Shown in pieces: positions 1 to 9,151 of a DNA stretch of 13,415 nt. The stretch is from NCBI GenBank assembly GCA_004802705.1, contig SGPL01000466.1:1-13415 (forward strand), given 5' to 3'. The stretch's first letter is position 1. Each line of letters begins with the position of its first letter. Origin of the DNA: Bondarzewia mesenterica (lineage: Eukaryota; Basidiomycota; Agaricomycetes; Russulales; Bondarzewiaceae). A model generated the notes under the pieces. It did no database searches, was not told where the DNA came from, and worked only from the letters and a program-made list of their open reading frames with translations. A program made the position numbers and the translations under genes.

Positions 1-84
1 TTGAATTCTGGTTGATCTCACCTTTTGGGATTGAATCTTAGCTTGCTTATCTTCTTCATCATTAGCATCTATCTGTATGCTGAA

Positions 85-240
85 ACTGAGTCTATATCAT
101 AAGTCTACACTGAATCGATATCTGAAGTCATGAAGTCTACGCCGAATTCAAGTATATGTCATGAGTCTATGCCAAGTCAGTCTATCTGAAGTCTACATTA
201 TTGAAGTCCAGTTCAGTCCAGTCTACATCACGAGTCTATG
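85..240. repeat. Degenerate ~30-bp tandem repeat with AGTCTAY core
   Basis: The heptamer AGTCTAY recurs at about 89, 102, 134, 164, 190, 220 and 233, mostly 26-32 bp apart. It is often followed by a degenerate GCYGAATTCA-like segment (clearest near 140 and 239). Copies are diverged, so this is an old minisatellite-like array rather than a fresh expansion. No coding frame is evident. The rest of 1-740 is AT-rich sequence in which I see no gene. An AATAAA-like motif near 508 could be a polyadenylation signal, but no LTR could be closed around it. Confidence 0.55.
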
Positions 241-747
241 CTGAATTCACCATCTACATCTATGTCTTATGCTTTCGATTCAGTTTACAATCATGTCTAT
301 GTCCTTTCATTTTCTTTCCGTCTAGTTGATCTGATTCTGCTAAAGTTTTTGTCAAGCCCGGAATCTCTTATGTTCATTCGTGTTCATCCCTAGTGAATTC
401 CTTCAACTTCTCTAGTCTAGTTCATTGCTCTGTTCATCCCTTGACTACAACTCTTCAGCTCACCTTTGAGATCTAGTGCATACTGTCTCCTTGAGTGTAG
501 TCAGGCAATAAAACAGACTGACCCCAAGAACACTCAGACTGTTCTTCAAACAATGTCAATTCTGAGACAGCCTGGATGCTTGAGTTTATTTTATCCATTA
601 AAGTTGATTAATATGAGTTAAGTGTGCCCTCCCTGTGCCTCTCGCATCTTTCCAATTTCCTTGGAACAAATTTACAGCATGACAATGCACCTCAAGAAGG
701 AGTACTAGACTAGTGTAATTAGATTTAAGGTAAGTCTCAGTGAGCTT

Positions 748-1000
748 TATATAAATTGCTAGCTAATTGCGAATGCTATTCTCTTTTCAAGAACTCTTTC
801 TCATCTTTGAGCCTAATCTCCTCTTCATCTAGCTCGCAGACACCATCTGTCACTCATTTTGTGATGCTTACTCCTCCTCCTCAATCTATCATTCTCCACA
901 TCAAACCTCTTCTCCTTTATACTCTAGTTCCACCTAGTCTTCATATTTCTGCCCCAATGATGCTCATCCCTATCCCTGTATCTCATTAATCTCGATGAAT
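748..1000 (+). promoter_or_regulatory. Promoter-like TATA box followed by pyrimidine-rich tract
   Basis: TATATAAA lies at 748-755. It is followed by a strongly C/T-rich plus strand (about 775-990), as is common around fungal core promoters and 5' leaders. An open frame over 756-989 reads Ser/Pro/Leu-rich, but it has no good initiator ATG near its start and this composition follows from the CT tract, so I do not call it a gene. The ATG at 773 opens only a 19-codon frame. Whether this drove the plus-strand coding remnants further right is inference. Confidence 0.25.
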
Positions 1001-1411
1001 CCTAGAGCCTGTGTTTCTCAACATTCATATTTATTGAACACCAGATACTCAGCTTATCAAGAATCAAGAAAAGAAGCAAGGTTTTAATTTTATTAAGTTG
1101 TCCATACTATTATACAATAATGAGCTACAAATCTATAATGACATCTTTAAAGAATGCCCCATACATAAATGTTCTAATTTATTGCCCACTATGCCCTCTT
1201 GCCATGTTTGATGAGCTGTGTACCATTTGGAAGTACAATACTATATGACACCTTCTGATAGAGCATGCTATAGATGAACATACCCTACTACCAATCTCAA
1301 GTGAGTTATTAATAGATATGTTTATCACGGAGCAGGAGGAGACTTAGTTAAAGATTGATAAAAATATGACAGGAGAATGGAAAAAAAAACTACAAGATTC
1401 TAAATAGTGAT

Positions 1412-1519
1412 AGGATTGAAAAGGTAAAGGAGGAGTTAAAGCAGAAAAGAGAATGTGCTGAGATGATATCAGTCATTTTAGAGCCTCATAAGAAGAGCAT
1501 GAGAACAGCCCACTGCTAA
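1412..1519 (+). pseudogene. Short coiled-coil-like coding remnant, unknown family
   Basis: A 35-codon open segment reads RIEKVKEELKQKRECAEM and onward, rich in Lys/Glu with heptad-like spacing, ending at a TAA at 1517-1519. The preceding bases (about 1325-1410) read in a neighbouring frame as a similar charged stretch with stops. Composition differs from the AT-rich background and suggests the remains of an exon. It may belong with the coding remnants at 2044-3436, but nothing in the sequence joins them directly. The family is not recognised. Between 1520 and 2040 I see nothing else that I can support. Confidence 0.22.
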
Positions 1520-1980
1520 AGAATCTTATTATAATAATTGCTGATTTGCAATCAGGGTCTTGCCTGTAAACTTTTGAGGGTTGGAGTAACGAACTATTCA
1601 ATTGGTTGTCCCTTGACTGTGAGGCACCCAAGAGGCAATTTTTGGGCAATTTCATCACACTAACTCTAGGGTGGTGGTGGTAATTTTAGTGCTAAGGGTC
1701 TAGTTTTGAACATTTAGACATCTTTTTACTAAACTTTATAAATATGACTCATTCATAACATTTTAAATAGCTAAAAAATCTTAAATAGCATTTCAACTCA
1801 TGTATGTATAGATCTAAAGGCTCAGAATAACAGATGAATGCTTGAGAGAGCTTAAAATAAATAGTTATATATTGACAGAACTCTGAGCTGATGAGTCCTA
1901 TGTTATCTGCATGCATGTATGCATTATATAATTTAACAATATACAAATAGCATGTTTCAAGGGGTTTTATTTCAAGGTTA

Positions 1981-2110
1981 AATAATTAGTCTGGCTAGCA
2001 GGCTAGACTAAAAAATATTGACCCCCCCTTTTTTACTAACTCTAAAAGCTGATTTTATTCTTTACTAAACAATCTAAGGCTATTGCAATTCTTTTAACTG
2101 TTGATGACAA
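1981..2110 (+). repeat. Diverged dispersed repeat, copy A
   Basis: This segment aligns by eye with 5918-6060 in the same orientation. Shared landmarks in order are TTAGTCTG, an A-run followed by TTGACCCCC, CTGATTT(T/C)ATTCT, an AATCTA motif, and a (C/T)TTT-GTTAAC-like block. Both copies also read DFIL at the equivalent codon position. The identity is patchy, pointing to old duplication. It may be a terminal or coding part of an unidentified mobile element. Confidence 0.4.
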
Positions 2111-3436
2111 GCTATTAGCAATACACAGTGTGCAAATGGTGGGAGTGATGACAAGAGTGACAATGAGATGTATGACTAGATAGAACTTGAGTGAGACAAA
2201 GATAATGACAAAGATATAGATACTGGTAATAGTAGAGAGGGTATTACAGATAGTGTAGATGAGGATGCTAATGCTGAAGGACAAGATTGTAAAGTGCAGT
2301 AGCAGTCTTAGATAGACATAAATGAGGGACTGATGAGATAGATGGAGGAATTGATGAGATGCATAAACATATTAATAATATTGATATTATTTTACAGAAT
2401 CTTGGCCGCAATGCATTAGCATTAGTGATAGCACATCAGTTAGATCTTGAAAAATTGGTGGCATCAGTTTCAAAGGTGAGTTGTTAGAGAATGAGCTTGA
2501 GGTGCATGCACTTAGAGCTTGTTAATCCCTTATTTTTCTACTTGAGACTTCTATAGTGAGGTCTTCAACTAAAATCTAATAAAATGTGAAATCTACAGTG
2601 GTTCAAATTGAAGGATTGACAGTGCTTGAAGGTACTGCACTGGTTGTTAAAGGATGTTCGATGCATGCTGGCTGAAAATACAAGGGCAGGGATTTTAATG
2701 ATCTCATGAACTGCTCTTGTAGAATATATGTTGCAGTGTCATATAGTGAAGCAGTTTGGGAGTGAATCTGGTGATAGAAAATAACACTAAAAACAAACCA
2801 ATAGCTTTTATGTTTAGACTTGCTCAGAGTTTCTTACTTTTCTGGAGAAGCCTAGTTGTTTGAGTTAAATGTGTCTTTAGTTTTTTTTTAGCTGAAGCAG
2901 TAAAACAAAGCTATACTCAAAGAGTATATGGATAAAGGTAAGTATGGATAGGTACGAGGTAGTCAGATGATTAAGACTGGATGACAATAATAAATAGTGA
3001 GTCTAGTCTCAATGATGATTAGGATTAGATGAATGAGTATGAGGCAACTTCAAATGATGGTGACAATAACCTTAACTTGATTGGCATATTCTAGACTGGG
3101 CTTGACTAACTTAGTCGAGCTTGAATGATATATCTTGAACCTATAACAAATACAAATTATGATGAATGAATATTTCAGCAGCACTTCCATGTCTGAGAAA
3201 TTCTTTTATAGAAACCAAAGGATAATATCGAAGATCTTGAATGACCATATGCCTTCAGACAACTTCACGAATATGATAATGAGATAATATCACTGTATGA
3301 GATATTAAAGAATGAGAATGCACTAGGCACAATCTCAAAGTTTTATAACTCCTAGTATAAGCAAATTGATGATGGCCTAGATCAAAGATGAATTTATTAT
3401 ACTAGAGATCAAAGAATAGTTCTATTCAGCTACTAG
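2044..3436 (+). pseudogene. Shattered coding remnant, acidic segments, unknown family
   Basis: The plus strand shows coding-like stretches in shifting frames. From 2044 to about 2310 one frame is Asp/Glu/Asn-rich (DKDNDKDIDTGNS, then DEDANAEGQD). About 2375-2475 reads ILQNLGRNALALVIAHQLDL. About 2480-2770 is another coding-like frame (including VVQIEGLTVLEGTALVVKGC). From about 2955 to 3436 a long frame has an acidic start (SESSLNDD, SNDGDNNLN) followed by helical sequence, interrupted by stops. Nearly all stops could derive from CAA/CAG, CGA or TGG by transitions. A splice-donor-like GTGAGT at 2476 coincides with one frame change, so part of the frame switching may be introns. I recognise no domain. 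It could be one gene or several fragments. Confidence 0.33.
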
Positions 3437-3638
3437 TGCATACTAGTCAGTCAAATAGAGTTAGCTAGTAAGGTAATACTAAGGTCAGTTAGACACTTTT
3501 ATATTGCACATTGTAACTATAAATAAAGGGGACAACAAAAGCTTTGAAAGGCTTGAGTTAAAATGAGCACTAAAGAATAAGGGGAAGAGAAGGAGGGGGG
3601 TAAGTTAGATAGAAGAGTGGATACTGAAAAAGTGGTCC

Positions 3639-3672
3639 TTGCTCCCTCTTTTATAGACCTCTGAGGGAGCAA
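3639..3672 (-). promoter_or_regulatory. TATA box inside a perfect 10-bp inverted repeat
   Basis: TTGCTCCCTC (3639-3648) and its exact reverse complement GAGGGAGCAA (3663-3672) flank a 14-bp loop. The loop holds TTTTATA, which on the minus strand is TATAAAA, preceded by TC and followed by GAGGG. The minus strand beyond (about 3638 down to 3555) is C/T-rich, like a fungal leader. This looks like a core promoter pointing left, or a hairpin from an element end; no gene is seen downstream on that strand. Confidence 0.4.
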
Positions 3673-4480
3673 TGTATGTATAATTAGTGGCAAACAAATA
3701 GAACCTTAATAATGCCCCATACAGCCAAAATGAATAGAGAATAAGGCTAAAACACTAGATGAGTCAGTATGACTCTTGTAACTCCACTAGGTCATGCATA
3801 GCTATGCTGAAACCAATTACACTTGTAATAGGTATCAAAAGGATGGCTGTGCAAGGCCAATGCTAAGTGTCCACTGCTCTAGAAGAATGGAGAGTCTGCA
3901 TTCTCTGTAGTCCATGAACTCAGCCTTTAGATTTAGACTGAGCTAATTCTAAGTGCCTTAGTCCAAGACCTCAGATTTTCCAAATTCTTTAGCTACAAGT
4001 TCCTCATATGAATAATAATGGACTTATTGCCTCTGAAATTTGGACATGCAGAGTGTATCAACCTTAAGAATTAAAAGCAGAAAGTATAGTATCAAGAAAG
4101 ATAAAGGAAAAATAGTTAGATAACTGGCTTTAACCTTTAAGTATTCATGTGTGATACTCTGTGGCTTCAACCAGCTTACTTATGCTTCTATAATTAAAGG
4201 GCACCAAATCCTGTTCATTTGTCTAAAATATATTGTACGAGAAAAGAATGCATAAATAAAAACAATTAAATGGGGAGTCTAAGTGAACTTCTGCAGGTAA
4301 AGATTAATATAAAGGGAGGTGACAGCAAGATGCAGAAGGGAATTCCATCATTATACTTCTTGTAAGTTGTATGAAATGAGACAATCAAGAAATTAAAAGG
4401 TGCATACAATTCAATAAGCATAAAGGAGTCCAATAAGTAAGTCGTAAAAACAAGGACAGCGAAATTTATAGCAAAATAGT
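3673..4480. other. Gene-poor AT-rich stretch
   Basis: I see no convincing reading frame, RNA gene or repeat here. The minus strand could represent the 3' part of the gene-like sequence at 4500-5280, but open frames are short and show no recognisable motif. Confidence 0.3.
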
Positions 4481-4499
4481 AGGGTGATCAACAACATTC

Positions 4500-4935
4500 A
4501 TATCAAAAAGAAAAACAAACAAGAAAACCAAGTGTATTATACTATACATCAGAGCATCCCCTTAATCTATTTCTGACACCTTACCCAGCTTATCTGTCTT
4601 ATCGCAGATGAGAATAATGCAGTTAAAGTAAAAAAGGCTAGCGATTAGGATTATGATAAGTATCTGATAATAAATGTATGTGATTGGCACTTACTGAGTC
4701 TATAAGTCCTCTTGCACTTTCTCCCTCATAGCTTTACTGCTCTCCTTGTCTGCTCAATCTTGATGAACATCTCGATGCACTGAACTAAAAAAGGCAGTGA
4801 CCTGTTGAAAGGTGCATGCAGGCTAGAAGGGTGAAGTGAGGTTTGCGGTCAGCACCCAGAGCAAACCAGAGCCATGTTCATTATACATGAAGAAGAGACC
4901 AAATTAGTCATCATAGAGGAGTAGGCTCTGAACTG
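4500..4935 (-). pseudogene. Gene-like minus-strand sequence with one plausible intron
   Basis: Reading leftwards, a frame containing SSKAMREKVQEDL runs into a GTAAGT donor at 4694 and resumes after a CTAATCGCTAG branch/acceptor ending at 4638. The joined frame stays open and reads FYFNCIILICDKTDKLGKV before a stop near 4570. One stop (TAG, possibly ancestral CAG) interrupts the upstream exon just before the donor. Upstream, an ATG near 4880 opens a region with poor coding character. A TATA box at 5285-5292 lies upstream on the same strand. No protein family is recognised. The intron evidence is better than the protein evidence. Confidence 0.3.
4638..4694 (-). other. Predicted 57-nt GT-AG intron
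   Basis: On the minus strand the segment begins GTAAGTGCC and ends CCTAATCGCTAG. That gives a strong donor, a CTAAT-type branch site 6-10 nt from the acceptor, and a TAG acceptor. Length fits basidiomycete introns. Splicing keeps an open frame of about 25 codons downstream. Confidence 0.45.
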
Positions 4936-5269
4936 AAAAGGTAGACAAGTAAGATGTGTGCTAGTAAGATTTAGCGATTAGAGTCAAATTAGGGAAGATG
5001 ATAAATGGGCAGTCATATGTGAGCCAAAGGGAGAGGATTCAGTAGTTTGACTGAGTCAAAAAACTCGAGGAAGAAGAAGGACTAAAGAAATGAACCACAA
5101 GCGAGGATTCTACAAAAAATGAGAAGATGAGAGTAGAGATCATGAGATGAGGATAGTAGGCTGAGCAATGTAGAGGACTGAGGGAGGCAGTTTAGGCAAA
5201 GGTAAAAATGACTGAGGTATTAGAGGAGTGGGGTGAGTAATAAACATGGGGAGGATAAAGGCAAAAAAT

Positions 5270-5296
5270 GCCTTGCTTGCCTGGCTTTTATACCAG
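5270..5296 (-). promoter_or_regulatory. TATA box bounded by inverted repeats, strand-asymmetry switch
   Basis: Minus-strand TATAAAAG (5285-5292) is bounded exactly by CTGG (5281-5284) and CCAG (5293-5296). Immediately left is another small palindrome, GGCA-AAAAA-TGCC (5270-5282). To the left the plus strand is purine-rich (about 5000-5270); to the right it is pyrimidine-rich (about 5300-5470). Both strands are therefore C/T-rich reading outward from this point, as at a bidirectional promoter. I support the minus-strand direction more because the TATA is oriented that way and a gene-like segment follows. Confidence 0.35.
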
Positions 5297-5299
5297 CAT

Positions 5300-5915
5300 G
5301 CTTAAGTGCATTTCTTCCCTTGTTCTCTTGATCTCCTTTATCATTCAGTTCCTTGTGCCTTGCTATTCCTGTCTCACTTTCTCTAGCACTAGATAATCAC
5401 TGCATTTAGCTGTTTGCTTTCTTCTAACCTTCTTTTTTGATCATTGTCTTTCTTGTCACCACCTCAAAATTACTTATTTAGAACCTTTTTTACTCAATCC
5501 ATGATCGTAGCTCCTCACTCAAGATCTGCTCTCATCAGACTTTATTGTTATGAGCATCATGCTATTATTATGTATTTTGAACAATTTGAGATGTGACAGC
5601 AGCTGAGGACATGGCAAGCAATGTAGAGGTCATGTAGTGTAAGAAATTGGGCTATAAAACAAAATGAGTGCATTAGCTATCTGTTTGCACAGAGTTGACT
5701 GAACTTATGAGTCTTTTACCTTCTTAGTACCATTTGCACTAAATCAATCTCACATTTGCTCTAAAGAGCTAGATATGTGATGCATGTGCAGACAGTCAGG
5801 GGAGTAAGCAGCAGTGAGAGTAATAAGGTTTAACTTGGGGGAGTTGCCATGTGATGGAAAAAATCTAATCTAATCTAATAAATTACCATACTAGGGAATG
5901 TGTCTGATTACTTAC
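5300..5915. other. No gene seen; simple (CTAAT)n run near 5865
   Basis: The first 170 bp are C/T-rich. The remainder is AT-rich without a supportable frame. A short pentanucleotide run of CTAAT-type units lies at about 5865-5880. TATAAAAC at about 5652 is isolated, with nothing around it to call a promoter. Confidence 0.3.
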
Positions 5916-5917
5916 CT

Positions 5918-6146
5918 TGTTAGTCTGACCTCAGTGCTTATTAAGAAAAAAATTGACCCCCTGTCACATAATAACATCTTACTAGCCCCTGATTTCATTC
6001 TATGCAGTACAGAATCTATAAATATGCACAGACCACATTTTGTTAACATGCCTCAGCAGTGCTTTAGCCTATGTAATAATGAGGCTTACCCTAATACCTA
6101 TGATGAGAGTATAGGGACATATAGTAGATCTGAAGTTAAGAGTTAA
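5918..6146 (+). pseudogene. Diverged dispersed repeat, copy B, with short open frame
   Basis: The first 140 bp align with 1981-2110 (shared TTAGTCTG, A-run plus TTGACCCCC, CTGATTTCATTCT). An open frame of 82 codons ends at 6146 and contains PDFILCS, matching ADFILY at the equivalent place in copy A. In copy A that frame is broken by stops and passes into acidic sequence; here it is open but short, with no recognised domain. I read it as a paralogous fragment of the unknown family at 2044-3436 rather than an intact gene. Confidence 0.3.
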
Positions 6147-6349
6147 AGAATCATCAGTGAATAAACAAAACTGCAACATTAGAGTGAGGAAATACTGTAT
6201 AGAGATGCTCAGTCTCATGAGATGAGCATAGTCAGTAAGCTTGAGGCTCATAGGTTACAGTGGTCCTTCCTCCATGGATGACACAGTAAAGACAATGAGC
6301 CTATTCAATGCCTTTTTTTGTCTTAGACGGTCTAGCTAAATATGCTTTT

Positions 6350-6840
6350 TGTCTATCTCTAATAGTTAGTTGAGCCTAGCTGATGGCAATGCAGACCCAT
6401 CTTTAACTTTAGCCAACATCATCATTTTCCTACTCTAATAGTTAAGCTGAGTGAGATAGGTGTAGGTATTGCTTTTGCCCATTCACTGTCATCTCTCACC
6501 TCTGATGGTTTGGCTGAGTATCAGTAGGGCAATATTGGGCCCTTCCTTATTCACTGTTATCCCCTACCTCTGATAGTTTAGCTGAGCAAAAATAATGATA
6601 ATCTGTTTTTTTTTTGTGCTTGTTATCTCTCACCATTTAGCCTAGCATGAAGGATGGTAATCTTTGTTTCTTGGCCCACTGGCTACCTCTGATGGTTTGG
6701 CTGAGCAAGAATAATAATAATCTTTTTTTTTTCTGTGCTTACTATTTTAAACTGTTCAGCCTACTTGTCACCTCTAATTATTCAGCTCAGCTTTAAAAAT
6801 GGCATTATATTATCTCACCATTTAAGCTAGCATCAAAAAT
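6350..6840. repeat. Degenerate ~65-bp tandem repeat array
   Basis: The core CTCTGATGGTTTGGCTGAGC, in variants, recurs at about 6357, 6433, 6500, 6568, 6629, 6687, 6751/6772 and 6814. Spacing is mostly 58-76 bp. Several units carry a following AATAATAATCT plus T-run (near 6590 and 6710), and some a TTCACTGT segment (6482, 6550). The array ends just beyond the 3' end of KDZ copy 1 (6911), so it could be an element-internal subterminal repeat or an unrelated minisatellite. Confidence 0.6.
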
Positions 6841-7173
6841 ACTATTTTCTTTTTTCCTGCTGGCAAATTATCTACTTAATATACTCCTCACTACACTATT
6901 GCATACTTGGTTAGTGATCTATTTCTTTTTTTACCTTTCTAAATTCCTTTAATGCTTGGTTTGAGAACCTATCTCACATTTCCTTCTGCTGGGCTGCATA
7001 TGCATGGTATCCAAGCTTTTCCATCACATTCATCATCTTTATGTGTGATCCCCAAACATCTCTCTTATTGTGAAAGTATATCACTATTCAATCCATCTCT
7101 GCCTCCAACAATTTCATCTGTTCTTGTTATTGGTCCCTCAATGCCTTTACCCACAGCCAGTGAACTTATTAAA

Positions 7174-7257
7174 TTATGGCATCAGTGAGCATATGATCAT
7201 TGACCAGCCTAATGAAAAACATGAGCATGATGCAAAGGAGAAAAATAGATCACTCAT
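7174..7257 (-). other. KDZ copy 1 intron near the C-terminus (84 nt), degenerate splice sites
   Basis: Exon DNRWIEE plus one base is separated from FxxVHWL by 84 nt at the same codon as the 86-nt intron in copy 2 (11338-11423). The donor reads ATGAGT (GTGAGT with G-to-A) and the acceptor TAA where copy 2 has TAG. Two TAA codons sit just after the junction. Boundaries come from comparing the two copies. Confidence 0.5.
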
Positions 7258-8855
7258 ACTCCTCTATCCATCTATTGTCTTTAGCATCTTAGAGAACATT
7301 CATGTTTCAAATCTATGATAAGCTTTTCTTTCTAGTCCCCAGCAGACTCAGCTTCATAATTGCTGTGCTCACATTCAGATGATCTTTTTTCAATTCCTTG
7401 TACACATCAAGCACATCCATATTGGCCTCAAGATGCACTATAACTCACTGACATACAATGTATATCTTTGAATATTCATGGACATTGCCTTTCAAAACAG
7501 TCATCTCATTTTATGCCTGAGTCTTTTTCTTTTGGCTATTGGCCTATCTCACTGAGCTCTGAAAGAGAAATGACTTGTGGCCAATAGTGATCTATATGTG
7601 ATAAAGGGCACCATTGGTCTAGCCTTTTTGAAGCTCCAGCTTCTGATTGGCCAGCTTCTCCAGACTCAACTCTCTGCATTTTATAATCTAGAGGATAGAG
7701 AGAAGAGTAATGGCCATCTTTTCAGTAGGGATGACATTGGGGATGTCATCGGCATACTTTTTCATTAATTTCTTTAGGATGAGCTCATCTTTATTTACTT
7801 CAGAATCAAGGATGATATCAAGTGGGATATCTTCCCACTCAGCACTGGAGTCAGCCAATCTAACATACTTTTTAGCCTCCCTTTGAAAAGCAGTAATTCA
7901 ATTCTCAAGCCGATGCCAAAATTCATATTTATTGAGCTTAGCTAGCACTTTTACTGAAGCATTTTGGGATAGACAGCTAACTCAGGTTGACAGAGACAAC
8001 CTTAATTATATCTGTTAGATGTACTTCCAAGAAACAATATTTCTACTAACTATACCTCCTGTATCTTGATCTCAGTTGAAAGCTAAGTGGTAGATCCTCG
8101 TGGAACCCACCTGCTAGCCCACTGCTCATTTTCAGTCAATATCAACTGATATGCTACTCAGTTGGGCACTGGAAAGGCCATCTCAGTTTAGATATAATAA
8201 TGTATTTCAGACACATTGGCTCACTCCTCTTCTTCTGGATATCATAAATGTCTAGAAGCTCTAGATGATCTTGCTGACCTAAAATGGCATTCTCAGCATC
8301 ACCGGCCCATTCCTCTATTAATTGGTGATTGATTGAGGTATTAAGTGCTTGAAAGCCCTCCTGATTGGCCTCTAAGGCATTCATTGTTTTGATGTATTTT
8401 TTATATGTTGTTAGAACTAAATACAGATTATTAAGCAATAAGATCAAAATATGGTTGTGGGTCCACTCATCTTGATTCACTTCTTCTAGAGTCTGCCATA
8501 TGAGCATTCAAGGTTTCTCTTTAGTGAGAAGTCACCACTGTCCAAGTGCTGCTAAAGATTTGATTAAAGAGGGCCCATAAGGTCTTCAAAATCTCTCCAT
8601 TGACTTGAGTAGCCTTTTTGTATGAATCTGAGGTGAAACTAGCAAAAGCATTGCTCCTGATGGCCATAGATATGCCACACATCAATGCTTTTGATAATCT
8701 CCAAGCTGGTGGGCATGAGGAGATGAGGACTATCAGTGAAGTGACAGAGAAGATGCACACTATACTGGCACATAATATCATACAATATGAGAATCTGAGG
8801 GAGATCATTGACAGTCTTCAGAGCTTCACTGAGGGAATAACCTATATTTATCTGT

Positions 8856-8954
8856 CTGAATAAGTCATTAGCAGATAGTGATAGCAGCAGCGACATCAGC
8901 ATTGATAGCATCAGCATCAGTGTTGCTAAAGATTAACCATCAAGTTTGGCTTAC
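8856..8954 (-). other. KDZ copy 1 intron 3 (99 nt, canonical) with GATGCT-type repeat
   Basis: The minus strand starts GTAAGCC and ends CTAATGACTTATTCAG, a strong branch site plus acceptor. Splicing joins DER to QINIGYSLSEALKT, reproducing the family's continuous GERQ-xNxDYSLSEAL region. The intron interior carries repeated CTGATG/GCTGAT hexamers, which otherwise read as spurious Leu/Met-rich protein. Confidence 0.75.
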
Positions 8955-9102
8955 CTCTCATCCTTTTAAAAGTTAATAACAGCTTAAGGGCAAAAACAGC
9001 CATGTCGGGCATAAGCTGTGGCCCCAATCTCAGTGGCCTCTAGGTGGTGTCAGTTGGCATTAGCCTAATTCACTACTCTATAGTTGCTACAAGTGGATCT
9101 CT

Positions 9103-9151
9103 TTGATTGAATAAGTTATAGAGCAAATAATATATAAATTATGACACATAT
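9103..9151 (-). other. KDZ copy 1 intron 2 (49 nt), both splice guanines lost
   Basis: The family motif KERSTCSN is recovered exactly only if these 49 nt are removed: exon 2 ends ...AAA G and exon 3 begins AG AGA TCC ACT TGT. The segment starts ATATGT and ends TCAA, one G-to-A change away from GTATGT and TCAG. Length and interior AT-richness fit a basidiomycete intron. That it is an intron with both splice guanines mutated, rather than an insertion, is inference from the exact protein join. Confidence 0.65.

Noticed and set aside
480..600. LTR end with polyadenylation signal
   Set aside because: An AATAAA-like motif and a CA end are present, but I found no partner repeat, primer-binding site or reverse transcriptase.
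756..989. Ser/Pro-rich 77-codon secreted-like protein
   Set aside because: No proper start codon, no signal peptide at the right place, and the composition follows from a CT-rich tract after a TATA box.
2042..2284. Minus-strand 80-codon frame rich in Ile/Leu resembling a membrane protein
   Set aside because: It is the reverse of an Asp/Asn-rich plus-strand frame (GAT/GAC codons read as ATC/GTC), so the hydrophobicity is a by-product.
7577..7768. Plus-strand open frame of 63 codons
   Set aside because: Antisense to the transposase C-terminal region, which reads clearly on the minus strand.
8618..8863. Plus-strand open frame of 81 codons
   Set aside because: It is the antisense shadow of the conserved transposase core (YDIMCQYSVHL region) on the minus strand.
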